Source: Sipunculus nudus
Lineage: Eukaryota; Annelida; Sipuncula; Golfingiida; Sipunculidae
Assembly: GCA_026874595.1 (NCBI GenBank)
Contig: CM049306.1
Location: 77,716,142 to 77,780,141 of the forward strand
DNA length: 64,000 nucleotides
Reading direction: 5' to 3'
The first letter of the stretch is position 1, and every line of letters begins with the position of its first letter. Under the pieces are notes generated by a model, which was not told where the DNA came from, made no database searches, and saw only the letters and a list, made by a program, of their open reading frames with translations. Of the stretch, positions 18,901 to 28,285 are shown one piece after another. The translations under genes and the position numbers were made by a program.

Positions 18901-20851
18901 TCAGACAAACGCGTATAGCAAATGTTATGTTAAGATACCAACTAATATATTCCAAACAGCAACGCCACAAGACATGATTCAAATGAAGACATTTTACAGC
19001 ATAATGCAGCAACTTTGCGGGAGCACAATGACAGCTGTTAAACCACGTCAGGATAACCAACAGATGGCCGCGTGTGTCACGGTGGCTACAGCGAGGGACT
19101 TATTCAAAAAGACAGCTCGAAATAACCGACACTCATCCTGGGACACTCAAACACAATTCTACCCTTTAGATAACACGGTTTTCCGCATATCAGCTGTACC
19201 GGCAGCCAGTCTGCGTATGAAAACAACAAACGGTGGCCTTTACAGAACGGAAACTGCATTATGCACGGACGGGGTCTTCCTAAAACACGCCGTCGACATT
19301 TCTGGTGACGTGAGCCACATTACGCTGAAAACATTTGAGGGTATCACGTTCGAATACGACGACGACACCGGCTTGATAAAACAAGACACCAAAACGAAAC
19401 TGGAGGCTGCAAAAAAGATTGTCACAGATGAAACAGCCCAAACACTGTGGTTTCCCCTGCCCTTGTCCCTAGAAGTGATGGACGTAAACATGTGCGAAAC
19501 CCTAACGGAAAATAAAGGAAAATTGATTGGAAAGGATATACCACGGTACAACGGGTGTGACATGCAGCCGGACATATACCTTTACGCTGCGGCACATCAC
19601 CCAGTTCAGCGAGACGGCATTCACTCGCGCCGCGTAGCACTTTCGCAGTTGAGCCCGGAGGCCAGGGTGATGATAACACCTGTACAACAGACATATGCAA
19701 CAGCAGCCGGTATATGCGCTCTTGCAAAGCAGGCAGGTCATGCCACCCTGGGTTGCATGGTGCTGCAACACGACAAAGTGGAAACAGAACACCTGTTCGC
19801 AGCCACCCCTGCGAGTATATGGCTCAGACAGGGACCCGTGCACACGCAAGAGACGATCAACGACACTCACAGTGGCACGATCGTGCAAGAAATGCTCCGT
19901 TTTTCTGGAACCAAGATGGGCACATCAGGCCTCGTTGTGCCGCACGCCATGTTCACAGGAAACCGCACAGACGGGGCATACCACCCAAGGGTCTCCTGGC
20001 AAGGCATCGACAGGAACGCACGAAACATAACATCTGACGTGGCTACGTTGTACGTGGAAAGTGCAAAGGCGTACGGGAGCAGTCTCGCCGGAAAGATGAC
20101 CGCAAGCTCCACAGGCGCAGATCCCCTGCAAAAGACAGCCGGTTACGTTCAAGGACACAGCGCCTATTGGCCAGAGAGGGACGCGGGTCGCGGCCAGGCA
20201 GAAAAGTCCACAACCGATATACTGTTGGTGCCTACTTGCATGCCACTGGAAGCGTTCTGCAACGTCGTGGACGTGCGTAACCCGGGCAAGTCGGACGCTT
20301 TTCAAGACTGTGCCAACCGGATGACCCGCTCCATCTTTTTCACGGGGGAGGCTTCCGGTTTCAGCAACCCGTGGGCATCATTGCCGTTCTCCTTGGCTTA
20401 CGTAGGACATTCACAGACGAGTGTAGGGGAACTGTTGCGCATGCCTCAGACGATTGCTGAGAGGTCACCCGTTCACAACGGACTGGACCGCGGCCTGACC
20501 GAACTGTTGGAGAACATGGAACTTGGCCATCTAGGGAGGAAAAGGAAAACACCAGGAGCAGACGTTCCTGTACCCGGATGGAAGGTCGGGACAAAAGGAG
20601 ATGCAAGCCACACACATATCAGTCCGATGAGCCTGTCCAATAGCCCGGGCCAGTACCGACATCTCAGCCACGTCCTAGGCGGGGCCGTGCCAATGACATC
20701 TTGTTCAGCCCCTCACCTGTCCTTGGATAACCGTACATGGGGTGAGCCCACGCGCTTCCCTGACGGAAACTATAAATTGAACGGGTTTAACACATTACTA
20801 TTCAACCCAAATGCCAACCCTGCCACGTCTGGAGGCCGTCCAATGGCATGA
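15983..20851 (+). CDS. probable major capsid protein
   Basis: At 1622 aa this is the largest protein of the window, without signal peptide or membrane spans. It has the mixed alpha/beta composition and even hydrophobicity of a structural protein rather than a disordered tegument protein. Herpesvirus major capsid proteins are usually 1100-1400 aa, so this would be long. The C-terminus ends in an Asn, Pro, Gly and Ser-rich tail. The position within a block of core genes and an AATAAA at 20909-20914 fit a late structural gene. I could not confirm a capsid-specific motif by eye; a large tegument protein is the alternative. If the assignment holds, three genes lie downstream within 5 kb, one of them (24923-25882) close in size to a triplex protein. 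Confidence 0.45.
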   Translation: MAAIPPPHPQLGPWAFAFDNHHLAPYLNTGVQELYTLAKSYATGGLLENDPMDARLLESKFIRYYKCYVAGASVRGVQNTPLGVCLVQSFDPHMMDCRYEDVEYVSKDAVMSEPPQSDKAPPRTVQRRKKKFTFALSHSAYLDVPFDVLNVLRTKLASETNDAHTTEPIVRFGYMMQDGMRDLITSLRAGNMAHMGEFLRDISPDAAIMRALYATRLQLQRAPDPNRIALMKCQALNEAARMFMANLFSVRLDAYGAVRRLANQCSQQCDRIPFIRERSQRDEGAPWSGAKAKLKVAVEEAEAQLSRPGADPPSITQKLHLQRMKDLLSSESELFDASDVLCVVLMGPETYQQMAQGMSMYRVLIDLRRGVLRINKTEEQMIAHTGIMVLNIHSNKETVKDREPTAEEYVSIMRGPVDSNGEPTETLFAGVEKGYVVQTFPGLTHRDGLVLFSKDVSDVTDVTRRVDRDVTRDILHVTQTTPIALCSQLDYVLDRLQNPSCTTGNLGDPHSVRNPSAKQRLQVPVSMTWKTYGGRDETVTALQALIDVLFNPDLYNFVSTTKRYNTPSKLHAAGTSGPSGRNDESTHTAGVWDVFPPKTRASLCDVVAHHDVSTTALRLHETEGPMARSYGWTCENTLLLPLQRSLSNVDHMNYHQAGSVRLLHDQPNPFQTLHFIPKNLDKTSFSKLCEITGGTIPDGFKEGTSALFVPRFHLENIPLCLRPLSSVQDAGESIARTHYPYLLDPTDPRSEAARVWSTSLNHSCQDLLCKRWEAMLIAKYPTDMLFVEKFHTHVCENGESIEFQYLLRSAYIFSAFGGVLTCDSNLTLMKAIATVPLPPVLRQFPPLQKLQQACRGIVKLTEDVAGCLMKRLAADLQVLGHGQIAAKLVSSEAVTFTKKESAILLRRSQEISSCTDLAVPTPLPMGVTASNMWQHVDMKDSTDVTCFAWMRQDPDEFATHPTKYDVTKKAKRDQTNAYSKCYVKIPTNIFQTATPQDMIQMKTFYSIMQQLCGSTMTAVKPRQDNQQMAACVTVATARDLFKKTARNNRHSSWDTQTQFYPLDNTVFRISAVPAASLRMKTTNGGLYRTETALCTDGVFLKHAVDISGDVSHITLKTFEGITFEYDDDTGLIKQDTKTKLEAAKKIVTDETAQTLWFPLPLSLEVMDVNMCETLTENKGKLIGKDIPRYNGCDMQPDIYLYAAAHHPVQRDGIHSRRVALSQLSPEARVMITPVQQTYATAAGICALAKQAGHATLGCMVLQHDKVETEHLFAATPASIWLRQGPVHTQETINDTHSGTIVQEMLRFSGTKMGTSGLVVPHAMFTGNRTDGAYHPRVSWQGIDRNARNITSDVATLYVESAKAYGSSLAGKMTASSTGADPLQKTAGYVQGHSAYWPERDAGRGQAEKSTTDILLVPTCMPLEAFCNVVDVRNPGKSDAFQDCANRMTRSIFFTGEASGFSNPWASLPFSLAYVGHSQTSVGELLRMPQTIAERSPVHNGLDRGLTELLENMELGHLGRKRKTPGADVPVPGWKVGTKGDASHTHISPMSLSNSPGQYRHLSHVLGGAVPMTSCSAPHLSLDNRTWGEPTRFPDGNYKLNGFNTLLFNPNANPATSGGRPMA

Positions 20852-21206
20852 AAGGGATTGGAGCGGTAATTGTCAAAGACGTTGTAAAATGTTTTGGAAC
20901 TGTTATCTAATAAAGGTTTATAGTCGCAAGCATTGGTTGTTTGTTATATGTTGCGTACATGGTTATGTTCAAACACACACACAACACGCCCATCCCAAAA
21001 ACAACACAACACATGAACACAATGTGGAATACCTCTTTATAACGCATGCCAAAAACACCCCACAATGTTGGTCAAATGTTTGGTAATACTAACAACAAGA
21101 ATATGCAAACAAAGTTCAGTCCTGGTTTGAGAATCTGTGAGAGTCCCCTCCTCTTTGCAATGTCTCCTATCGTACAATCCTGTACGTGGGGGCAGAGCGC
21201 GTTAGG
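20852..21206. other. convergent intergenic region
   Basis: It contains the AATAAA of the capsid candidate (20909-20914) and A/C-rich sequence with ACACAC runs near 20974-21010. No gene is visible. Confidence 0.5.
20909..20914 (+). terminator. poly(A) signal of the capsid candidate
   Basis: AATAAA lies 58 bases after the stop at 20851. Confidence 0.6.
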
Positions 21207-21728
21207 CTATACATCCGTTGACACAATTTCAAAACGCATACGACCTTTGCCCCACTCGGCTTCGTCCTCTTTCAACATGTATCCGATATTTTCCAAGCAG
21301 TAAATAACGTACGAAAGCAATTCGGCATCAGCGGACATGGGAGTAAATTTGTAAATTTCCAAGATGATCATGCTCTCCAAAAACGGGATCTCGCGACACA
21401 ACGCTTTGTAGACGGCTGCTTCCGTTTCTGGTGACAACACAGGACCGGACTGGTTATTGAGATTCATCAGACAGAACAGACACGATTCTGGTGGCCATGG
21501 GTCCACTTGCAGGTGCTTCCACACATTCAGATGACAGTTGGTTGCCAGAGCGAGACTGTAGCAATCAGACAAGTCAGAAGCCGACTGTCGCGCTCCCCTG
21601 ATGAAGTCTACCATTTGCCTGGCCGCTTCAGCATTTACACTGGTCATGGCGGCTTTTAGAAGGACGAGCCGTCTGAGTGACACCGACCGCTTACGTCGAG
21701 GTTCATCGCGACGGCTCACTGACGACAT
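21207..21728 (-). CDS. small protein with a paralogue at 49.4 kb
   Basis: The product is 173 aa. The N-terminus is basic (RRDEPRRKR), followed by a helical body with a VDPWPP motif near residue 75 and a C-terminal segment containing SADAELLSYVIYCL. The gene at 49421-49963 has the same layout: VDPWPP, a T/S-x-E-A-x-x-x-AVYK stretch, then a TAEA...YILYCF segment followed by acidic residues. The two are clearly related in sequence, so this is a small viral family of unknown function. The frame is open to 21827, but the palindromic TATA box at 21781-21790 would place the mRNA start downstream of that, so the ATG at 21728 is preferred. Confidence 0.65.
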   Translation of the reverse strand: MSSVSRRDEPRRKRSVSLRRLVLLKAAMTSVNAEAARQMVDFIRGARQSASDLSDCYSLALATNCHLNVWKHLQVDPWPPESCLFCLMNLNNQSGPVLSPETEAAVYKALCREIPFLESMIILEIYKFTPMSADAELLSYVIYCLENIGYMLKEDEAEWGKGRMRFEIVSTDV

Positions 21729-21780
21729 CGCGAGGGTCACAACTTGTACATATATGCAACTGGCACAGGGCCGTGTATCA

Positions 21781-21790
21781 CTTATATAAG
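21781..21790. promoter_or_regulatory. bidirectional TATA box CTTATATAAG
   Basis: This perfect 10-bp palindrome lies between two divergent genes, 53 bases from the minus-strand ATG (21728) and 112 bases from the plus-strand ATG (21902). It can be read as TATATAAG on both strands and could serve both genes. Confidence 0.5.
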
Positions 21791-21901
21791 TAGTGGCCTG
21801 CCATTGGGGACGCAGACGTAACTGCACGGCAGGCCGTCAATGATACGATACGGGGGGTTGTGTTCCGGTCATATCATACGTTAAACAGTTGCTGTCACGT
21901 G

Positions 21902-24841
21902 ATGACGGAAACGTCGCCATGTGTGACCGGCAGTCACATCGCTTCTGAGAATGGGAACATGACAGGTACGAGGATCATGATTCTTGCATGGAGGTTTCAT
22001 GCCATATCCCACGACGGAACGTGTGCCTTGGCTACTTTCACCTGCGTTCCGTGTGAGGGGACAGATAAGGGCGTCCGATATCTGCCTCTGCCTTTTAAAA
22101 TACCGGGAGGGTTGAATGTCAGGTTACATGCACGTCTGCCGAAAGACCACAGGGACTCGCATACCTGGAAGTGCCCTTGGACATTCTGTGACAAACTCCC
22201 GACCGAAAATAGCGTGTGGCACGATTTCATACCTCACCTTTTTCAGGCACTCTGCATGCACCTATCCGCTGCTAGTAGGAACAAAGAGCACCCGCTCGCC
22301 TGTTTCCCTCCGCTGATGACCAGTGGTGTGCGACCTGTCTTCCTGCCGGCACCCCGTGGCGGGACCGGGAGGTACCCAGGTGTTCTCTCACACTTCGCGC
22401 TTGACCATTCGGAGATGGACATGCGTGCGTGGCTGCATGTGAAACGCTTACGTTTACCAAAAGATGTCATCGGAAATGTTTCCTGGCCTGCACACGACCT
22501 CCACCGGAAATCGACAAACCGTGCGACCAACGGTGATGCGGACGCAATCACGGAGCGAACATTCACACGAGTCGTCAATTCGGCCGTACACGAGTCACTC
22601 AATGTATGCAATGGTCACCGCCAAAGGCACAACGCTGTCGCATGGGACCCGCTTTCGCGCGCCGTCATACACTTATTGCAGACGTCCGGTGCCACGATGA
22701 ACGTACCCTCAGATATGTTCACATTGCCACAGCTCACATTAGCACGATGCCCTGTACCACAAACAGCCAACCCTTTGAGGAAAGCGCGTGAATTGAGTGC
22801 ATTTTCCGAAATGCTCAACCAATGTTTAGAGGACACGGAGTTCGGCGGTGCGTTCCTATTGTGTCAACCTCCGTCACACACGCTCCCGGATGACATCCAT
22901 TGGCTGGACGTCAGCTCTGACCTAAGTGACATCAGACATGGTGCCTTCGCGCAGGCGTCATGGGTCCTGGAACACATGTGTCCTTCGCCCCTGCACAGGT
23001 CGGAGCTTTTTATTATATTACCCTACTGTTGTGTGGTTACTGGCCAGGGTAAATTGGCCTTTGTGAATTCGGGTGTCCCGTGTCACGCAGGCGAGGATAG
23101 CCTGCACGCCCATATATCCATCATGGGATGGCCGCTGAATTTGTCACCTCAAGCTTTTGTTGCGGATGTCGCCATACCCCTGTCAAAACGGCATAGCAAA
23201 AGCACAACAGAACCACATAGCCGAATCCCAATTGAGCCACATACGTGCAATCCATGCGTCTGCAACGAAGGAGAACCCCTTTCAGAACAGAACCAAGCAC
23301 GCGATGATGAGGGTGCCGATAAAGATAATCATGCGGTCACTATCGTCAAAGGACTCCCGCCGCAAACGGGAGGGGTGATTTATGCCAAGCGGGGCGTTCA
23401 CACGGGGCAGTTTTACGGTATGGACGCCAACCAGTTTTACCCCACCCTAGGAGCACACCTGGACACGGAGTATTTACGTGAGCTGCTGGCTTGGTTGGCG
23501 GAACGCAGGCGCTTATTCTCACCATCGAAATCGGCCGCCTCCCGCGTAAAAGCCTGTCAAGTGTGCACTTACGGACAGTCGAAGTATTACGCCCCTGAGC
23601 TCTATGACAGATGGACACAACTGGCACAGCAGGCAAGCACAGCTATGGTGGAGTGCGTGCCTAAAACGAATCGTTTGTTGCGCGTGATGAAAGACAGCGT
23701 ACTGTTCGAGGCTTCCCCAGACCTAACGGGCACAAGTGAAGACGCAGTTGCAGGGTCTGATGCGGAACTGGAAATATTTCAAAGCAGAGTACAGAGTCTG
23801 ACAGGCTTTGCTGAGATGACCTTCAAACTCGAAGGGTCCTACAACCTCGTCGGCCTCATCGGGCCCTGTCATTTATTTCACGCCAAACGCGATCCATCGT
23901 CCGGTTGGCGCTTGTCCAAGGTAACCGGCATCCACAGGTCTGATCATTGCCAAGCTGTCTCAGAGGCCATCGACGCCACGTTACATGAGGTCGTGCTGAT
24001 ACTCGGCGGAAAAGCAGACACTGGCTGCCCAGTGGAAGTCGCAACGCGAGATGAAGTGGAACAGTGTGTGCGTGCAGGCATGAAAGAAATGTACAAACAC
24101 TGGCCGACAACGTGGGAAGTGCACACGACAGACCTAAAAGGCGTTTTGGGAAATCAACCCGATCTCGTCAATCGGTTCCTCCTGCCCGCTTTCCCGACAA
24201 AGCTGTCAGCTCCTACGAAGGGGGCACACTGCAAACAGAAGGGTGATTTCGCCGAAGTAACAAAAGCCCTGGTGTCACTGCGAGATTTCGATCCTTACGT
24301 GTGGAAGGAAGGCCGTTTGCCTGTACGTTTGACCGTGAAGGGGAAAGCGGGGCCTTACGTTTGGGTTGAACGCCCCGCAGTGTACAGTCCGGCCGACTGG
24401 GCATACAGCCCTTTCCACAGGGGGTTGCTGGGAGACGCCGAACACGCGGGCCGCCCTATCCTGTCATGTTCCAAAATCAAAGCACGAAACGTGCCGGCAG
24501 AGGACCTGTGTTTCAACGTGGGACTAGTGCACCGTGACCACGTCTTGCCAGGCACAACCTTAGACTGGGAAAGGTACAACGACGTACTGTACGCGGCGGT
24601 GCTGCCAGTCTTGCGAACTGTAACAACGGCGCAACTGCAGAAGATGCTATCGCACATATTTCATTCCGTCGCCGTCCAACACACACCCCCACGGTCTGCC
24701 CACGCGCAAGAAAACCTGTTACCCTACGGTATAAAATCGCTGTGTCCAACCACCATGGCAGAGTGCCAAAGATTGCTGCGTCTTGATGACGAACGCACCC
24801 TGTTGTGCGATTCAGATTCATGTTACCCGTCTTGTTCGTGA
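21902..24841 (+). CDS. degenerate B-family polymerase fold protein (UL8-like helicase-primase accessory)
   Basis: The product is 979 aa. The middle reproduces the order of family B polymerase motifs with key residues changed. Motif A: after GGVIY...RGVHTGQF comes MDANQFYPTL (about 507-516), keeping the Asp and the Tyr-Pro of DxxSLYPS. Motif B: KACQVCTYG (about 550-558), keeping the K-x6-YG spacing but not Asn-Ser. Motif C: VMKDSVLFE (about 595-603), with only the second Asp of DTD. A FKLEGSYN segment and GIHRSDH then match the thumb strand and KxxGxxR region. Herpesvirus UL8 is known to derive from an inactivated B-family polymerase, so a helicase-primase accessory role is inferred. No exonuclease motif was found. 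The frame opens at 21860 with GTG; the ATG at 21902 is used. A highly diverged polymerase or another paralogue is the alternative. Confidence 0.6.
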   Translation: MTETSPCVTGSHIASENGNMTGTRIMILAWRFHAISHDGTCALATFTCVPCEGTDKGVRYLPLPFKIPGGLNVRLHARLPKDHRDSHTWKCPWTFCDKLPTENSVWHDFIPHLFQALCMHLSAASRNKEHPLACFPPLMTSGVRPVFLPAPRGGTGRYPGVLSHFALDHSEMDMRAWLHVKRLRLPKDVIGNVSWPAHDLHRKSTNRATNGDADAITERTFTRVVNSAVHESLNVCNGHRQRHNAVAWDPLSRAVIHLLQTSGATMNVPSDMFTLPQLTLARCPVPQTANPLRKARELSAFSEMLNQCLEDTEFGGAFLLCQPPSHTLPDDIHWLDVSSDLSDIRHGAFAQASWVLEHMCPSPLHRSELFIILPYCCVVTGQGKLAFVNSGVPCHAGEDSLHAHISIMGWPLNLSPQAFVADVAIPLSKRHSKSTTEPHSRIPIEPHTCNPCVCNEGEPLSEQNQARDDEGADKDNHAVTIVKGLPPQTGGVIYAKRGVHTGQFYGMDANQFYPTLGAHLDTEYLRELLAWLAERRRLFSPSKSAASRVKACQVCTYGQSKYYAPELYDRWTQLAQQASTAMVECVPKTNRLLRVMKDSVLFEASPDLTGTSEDAVAGSDAELEIFQSRVQSLTGFAEMTFKLEGSYNLVGLIGPCHLFHAKRDPSSGWRLSKVTGIHRSDHCQAVSEAIDATLHEVVLILGGKADTGCPVEVATRDEVEQCVRAGMKEMYKHWPTTWEVHTTDLKGVLGNQPDLVNRFLLPAFPTKLSAPTKGAHCKQKGDFAEVTKALVSLRDFDPYVWKEGRLPVRLTVKGKAGPYVWVERPAVYSPADWAYSPFHRGLLGDAEHAGRPILSCSKIKARNVPAEDLCFNVGLVHRDHVLPGTTLDWERYNDVLYAAVLPVLRTVTTAQLQKMLSHIFHSVAVQHTPPRSAHAQENLLPYGIKSLCPTTMAECQRLLRLDDERTLLCDSDSCYPSCS

Positions 24842-24922
24842 ATATCAAACCAATACGGATTCACCCTTCGAAGCGCCCGTGTACACACACGCGATAAGAC
24901 CAGATACAGCTTTGAAATAACT

Positions 24923-25882
24923 ATGGAAAACGGACATGCAAAGCGCTCCGAGTTTACGGATTTATACGTTGGTTTCCAACTTTTGGACAGATCTGCCGGT
25001 ATGAGGGATTTCATTGAATGGCTGCTCCACCTTAAACACGATGACACGTTTACATTCTGCGGTGGACCAGACGCATTTACTAACAGACGAAAGCACATAG
25101 CATACCGTATGGCCCGATGCTTCGCTGATTACGCCCTCGTGCTGGAGGCAATACACTTCGCGCTAGAACGCATAGGACTGGAAGACCCCACACTGTGGGC
25201 AGCTTTTATGCCGGACGGAGTCGGTTTGCGCATATCCGCCTTCATGCAAAACAAAACGTATTCGTCTCTGTGGGCGTCTGTGGGTAAACCCCATGAAATT
25301 GAGCTCAGGACGGCCTGGGCGGCGGCAACCCAATTCTGGACGCCAACGGGAACACCATACGCAGAAGAGGGCCATTTCCACCTGTCGTACGACCACGCAC
25401 GTGACCCCGTACCGGGCGCCTTGCGTTTCACCGCATGCGGAGCTCTGGCTTTGGCTTGCGTGTCGACCAATACGGCCGCTAGGATGGGACAGATGCTACG
25501 TTTCCACATGGACCGGAGGCTTGCACTGCCGGCCATAGTCATACGTGACATGGCGCTCGGGTTCCTCATGATGTCGGGTGCAATACGCCACAAGAGCGAA
25601 GGCTTTATTTACACCGTAGACATGGATATGATACACCCTTTGCGCAGGCTGCTGAAGTCACACGCCTCCACCTGCCCTCTACCCGATGCCGATATGAATG
25701 GTGCCGCTCACGGATCAAACACGTGCCGCGGGAAGTGTACAGGACACGTCTGGGCCACTGTGTTCCGACTGTTACAGGCCGGGGATGCAATGGACCCAGT
25801 AGCACAGTACGCAAGGGACATGCGCCTGTCACACGAACACGTGTGGAACGGTGGGTTGGGTCGCGGAAACGATATCCCATAA
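24923..25882 (+). CDS. unidentified protein, size of a triplex subunit
   Basis: The product is 319 aa from an ATG at 24923, 81 bases after the polymerase-fold gene. It is compact, with a hydrophobic Ala-rich helix near 170-190 (GALALACVSTNTAARMG) and another around 205-220; no membrane topology or signal peptide is convincing. A CxxxC with flanking His lies near residue 267. The length matches the smaller herpesvirus triplex protein, and the capsid candidate lies upstream, but no motif confirms this. Unknown function. Confidence 0.6.
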   Translation: MENGHAKRSEFTDLYVGFQLLDRSAGMRDFIEWLLHLKHDDTFTFCGGPDAFTNRRKHIAYRMARCFADYALVLEAIHFALERIGLEDPTLWAAFMPDGVGLRISAFMQNKTYSSLWASVGKPHEIELRTAWAAATQFWTPTGTPYAEEGHFHLSYDHARDPVPGALRFTACGALALACVSTNTAARMGQMLRFHMDRRLALPAIVIRDMALGFLMMSGAIRHKSEGFIYTVDMDMIHPLRRLLKSHASTCPLPDADMNGAAHGSNTCRGKCTGHVWATVFRLLQAGDAMDPVAQYARDMRLSHEHVWNGGLGRGNDIP

Positions 25883-26438
25883 TTCAACCCTACCTTTCCC
25901 ACCTCCACTATTCCCGGGGATCTCTGCAACTGCAGAAACGTCTTGACGGATTGACAAAGACGAAACTGTAAGTAAGAAGCAGGTGGCTGGAAATGAGGAG
26001 ATGTTGAACCCTACAGAATCAGACCGAGTTTTTGGACTCTGATCATATCATACACACTCGTATTTCATCAATAAATTGAGTTCAGACCACAATAAAGATA
26101 GATATATATTTATTTATTGTTTCACATTGTCATTGCTCTGCTGTGTTTTCGAATGTGTATGTGCGTGTGTGTGATGTAGGTCATATGACAAAACGCTCTA
26201 AAGGTACAAACGTCCAGCGCGATCAAATAACGTACACGTCAGAACGGCTGATTGGGGTACCTGACAAAAAAAAACAATGTACAATTATAACAGTTTAAAG
26301 TTGTATACACATCACAAAGAGAAACATATACCACATCACTCGCAAAACTGGTTTGGCTGGACCACAACAAAACATACGTTGTCACATGTTAATGTCCGAC
26401 ACGCGCAAATCCCATGATGGGGACAGTATCAAACCTTT
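25883..26438. other. convergent intergenic region with poly(A) signals
   Basis: It holds AATAAA at 26070-26075 and 26091-26096 for the plus-strand gene and TTTATT at 26109-26114 for the minus-strand gene, in AT-rich sequence. No gene is visible. Confidence 0.5.
26091..26114. terminator. back-to-back poly(A) signals
   Basis: AATAAA at 26091-26096 (plus) and TTTATT at 26109-26114 (AATAAA on minus) face each other within 24 bases. This is typical of convergent genes in compact viral genomes. Confidence 0.5.
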
Positions 26439-28037
26439 TCAATCAGTATTGGGTTCCACGATGCAACACAACAATGCCACGTCCATATTGTCGTCAAGCA
26501 GTACTCTTGACATGTAGTCACCATGTGTAACAAACACGTCGAAGGGCGACACAAGAGACTCCAAGACCAGTTGCACAAAACGTCTGCCCTCCTCGGAAAA
26601 CCTGACAGCTTCCACGACACGGGCGAATTCGGGGTCCTCAACCACCACGATGGGTCCAGACCGAGCGTCCTTACAGATTACACAATTGTATGTGTTCAAC
26701 GTCTCACCCCATGTCCCCGTGAGTTCATATCGCCATTGTGGTTTGACGGGTAGTTCCTCCACGCAGCACACGGTGATAATCTGGTCGCATTTCTTATGTG
26801 CATATCGTAGACCTTCCGTGTTTGCTGCAAAGTTCGCATAAACGAGGATGTGTGGGTACGATATTAACACAGCGGACATAATATCACAGATCACTCGGGG
26901 TTGCAGATGACGGACAACCGTGATCAGATCACGGTCAAGCGCTGTGGCCGTTCGCCTGTGCGTTACAGACGGTCGCAGTGGTCCAACGTATCTCTTCTCT
27001 TTCACATGATGTTCTGCGACGTCTGATGTTTCGGCACGCAACTGCTGTATGTGACTGTGACAACCGCCAGCATGAGACTCATTGGATGCGGCTTTGGGCT
27101 TTCGCCGAATCTTGCACATCAACATTACCGTCCTTCCGTTGACAGAAGCCCTGTTGACATCATCTGTCAGCAACACCTGCCAGGGGTTGGTGTCAGTATC
27201 CTCCTCGGTCACCATGGCTTCCAAGAGGCTTTGAAAAAACGCACGACCGCCATCGGAATCGCTCGCGGCGCGCACAAGGCATTCAAGCTTTGGGTACGTC
27301 ACCAGCACCATACGTTCACCACTAGCGTTTGTGTACGCCCCACAATGGAACGTACTCAGCACCTGGTCCCATTTTCCAACAAGACTGTAACTGTGATCGG
27401 GCTGTAAGGGCAATTCCTGAACGCAGTATATGGTAAAATCCTTTCCGCAAAACACGTTTTCCTGTGATGCAAATTGCACAACGCAATCAAGCATGTGTGG
27501 GAAGAAGGCCAATGCTGCGGCCACCAGATCACATATTAATTCGGGGTTCAGTTGCTCGACGAGTTCGGACGCTGCTCGGTTGGTACACAGAAAGAACAAA
27601 TCTCTGTGTTCTGATGAACTTGTCATAATTCCTTGATCAGTTCCCGTTGGTCTGGCACCGGGGTGTTTATCGGGACACTTTAGCAGGACCTCCGCCACAG
27701 TGGAAACTGCACCCTGAACGCCAGTGTCGTTAAGATAGATCACGTTCCCCGGTCTCTGGACTGTTTGCGGGGATTTCAACTTGCATCTCACGTCCAGATA
27801 ACACACACCGGAAATGTGTGGTCGGAAGCATGCAAACGATACATGACCGGGCCTACCTTTTGGTTTGGCGGTATCGTTACACGTCCCGGGTTCCCCATCG
27901 TTCGATTTGGTACACGCGGTACCATCCGGTCGAGGGGCTTCCACTTCGCGATCTGATATGACAGTCTTACCCGTGCTGCAGCCTTCAGCTTCAACTTTCT
28001 CTGTCGCCGGGAGCGACGTGTTTTCGTTCGACGACAT
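26439..28037 (-). CDS. unidentified protein with an internal tandem duplication
   Basis: The product is 532 aa. Two related modules are visible. Module 1 (about residues 155-280) and module 2 (about 375-500) both run: a helix ending in L(N/Q)P-x-(L/V)ICD, Ala/Leu-rich helix with (F/Y)PH(M/I)L, a strand with (Y/C)CV(Q/E)ELP(L/V)(Q/K)P, a Y-x-L-(V/T)-G-(K/T)-W segment, a P-(K/E)-(L/F)-x-x-(L/V)V stretch and a final FxQ(S/L)(L/V)LE helix. The strand-rich part with Y-x-L-x-G-x-W resembles OB-fold strands, but this is only a resemblance. The N-terminal 60 residues are disordered. No catalytic motif is seen. ATG at 28037. Confidence 0.65.
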   Translation of the reverse strand: MSSNENTSLPATEKVEAEGCSTGKTVISDREVEAPRPDGTACTKSNDGEPGTCNDTAKPKGRPGHVSFACFRPHISGVCYLDVRCKLKSPQTVQRPGNVIYLNDTGVQGAVSTVAEVLLKCPDKHPGARPTGTDQGIMTSSSEHRDLFFLCTNRAASELVEQLNPELICDLVAAALAFFPHMLDCVVQFASQENVFCGKDFTIYCVQELPLQPDHSYSLVGKWDQVLSTFHCGAYTNASGERMVLVTYPKLECLVRAASDSDGGRAFFQSLLEAMVTEEDTDTNPWQVLLTDDVNRASVNGRTVMLMCKIRRKPKAASNESHAGGCHSHIQQLRAETSDVAEHHVKEKRYVGPLRPSVTHRRTATALDRDLITVVRHLQPRVICDIMSAVLISYPHILVYANFAANTEGLRYAHKKCDQIITVCCVEELPVKPQWRYELTGTWGETLNTYNCVICKDARSGPIVVVEDPEFARVVEAVRFSEEGRRFVQLVLESLVSPFDVFVTHGDYMSRVLLDDNMDVALLCCIVEPNTD

Positions 28038-28160
28038 TTTTGTGCAACAGCCTCGACGGCGGCGTAGAGGTCTATGAGGGCATACCTACCAACCGCGATA
28101 TTTATGAGGCTGTGGAAGTGTCGGTGCATCACGTGATCACATGTACCAGCGGCTGTCACA

Positions 28161-28170
28161 TTTATATATA
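28161..28170. promoter_or_regulatory. TATA box between divergent genes
   Basis: TTTATATATA lies 116 bases upstream of the plus-strand ATG at 28286. A second AT box on the minus strand (CATAAATAT, near 28094-28103) is placed about 60 bases upstream of the minus-strand ATG at 28037. Confidence 0.4.
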
Positions 28171-28285
28171 TGATGTGGTATCAGTCAACCCCCCCCCTCC
28201 AGATTTTGCCAAAAACGGGTTACACACGTGACGCACGCTGATTGGACGACCGTCAGCCGACTGGGCATACAAAGTGCTCCTGCGC

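Noticed and set aside
21902-24841. Active DNA polymerase
   Set aside because: Motif B lacks Asn-Ser and motif C lacks the first Asp; no exonuclease motif was found.
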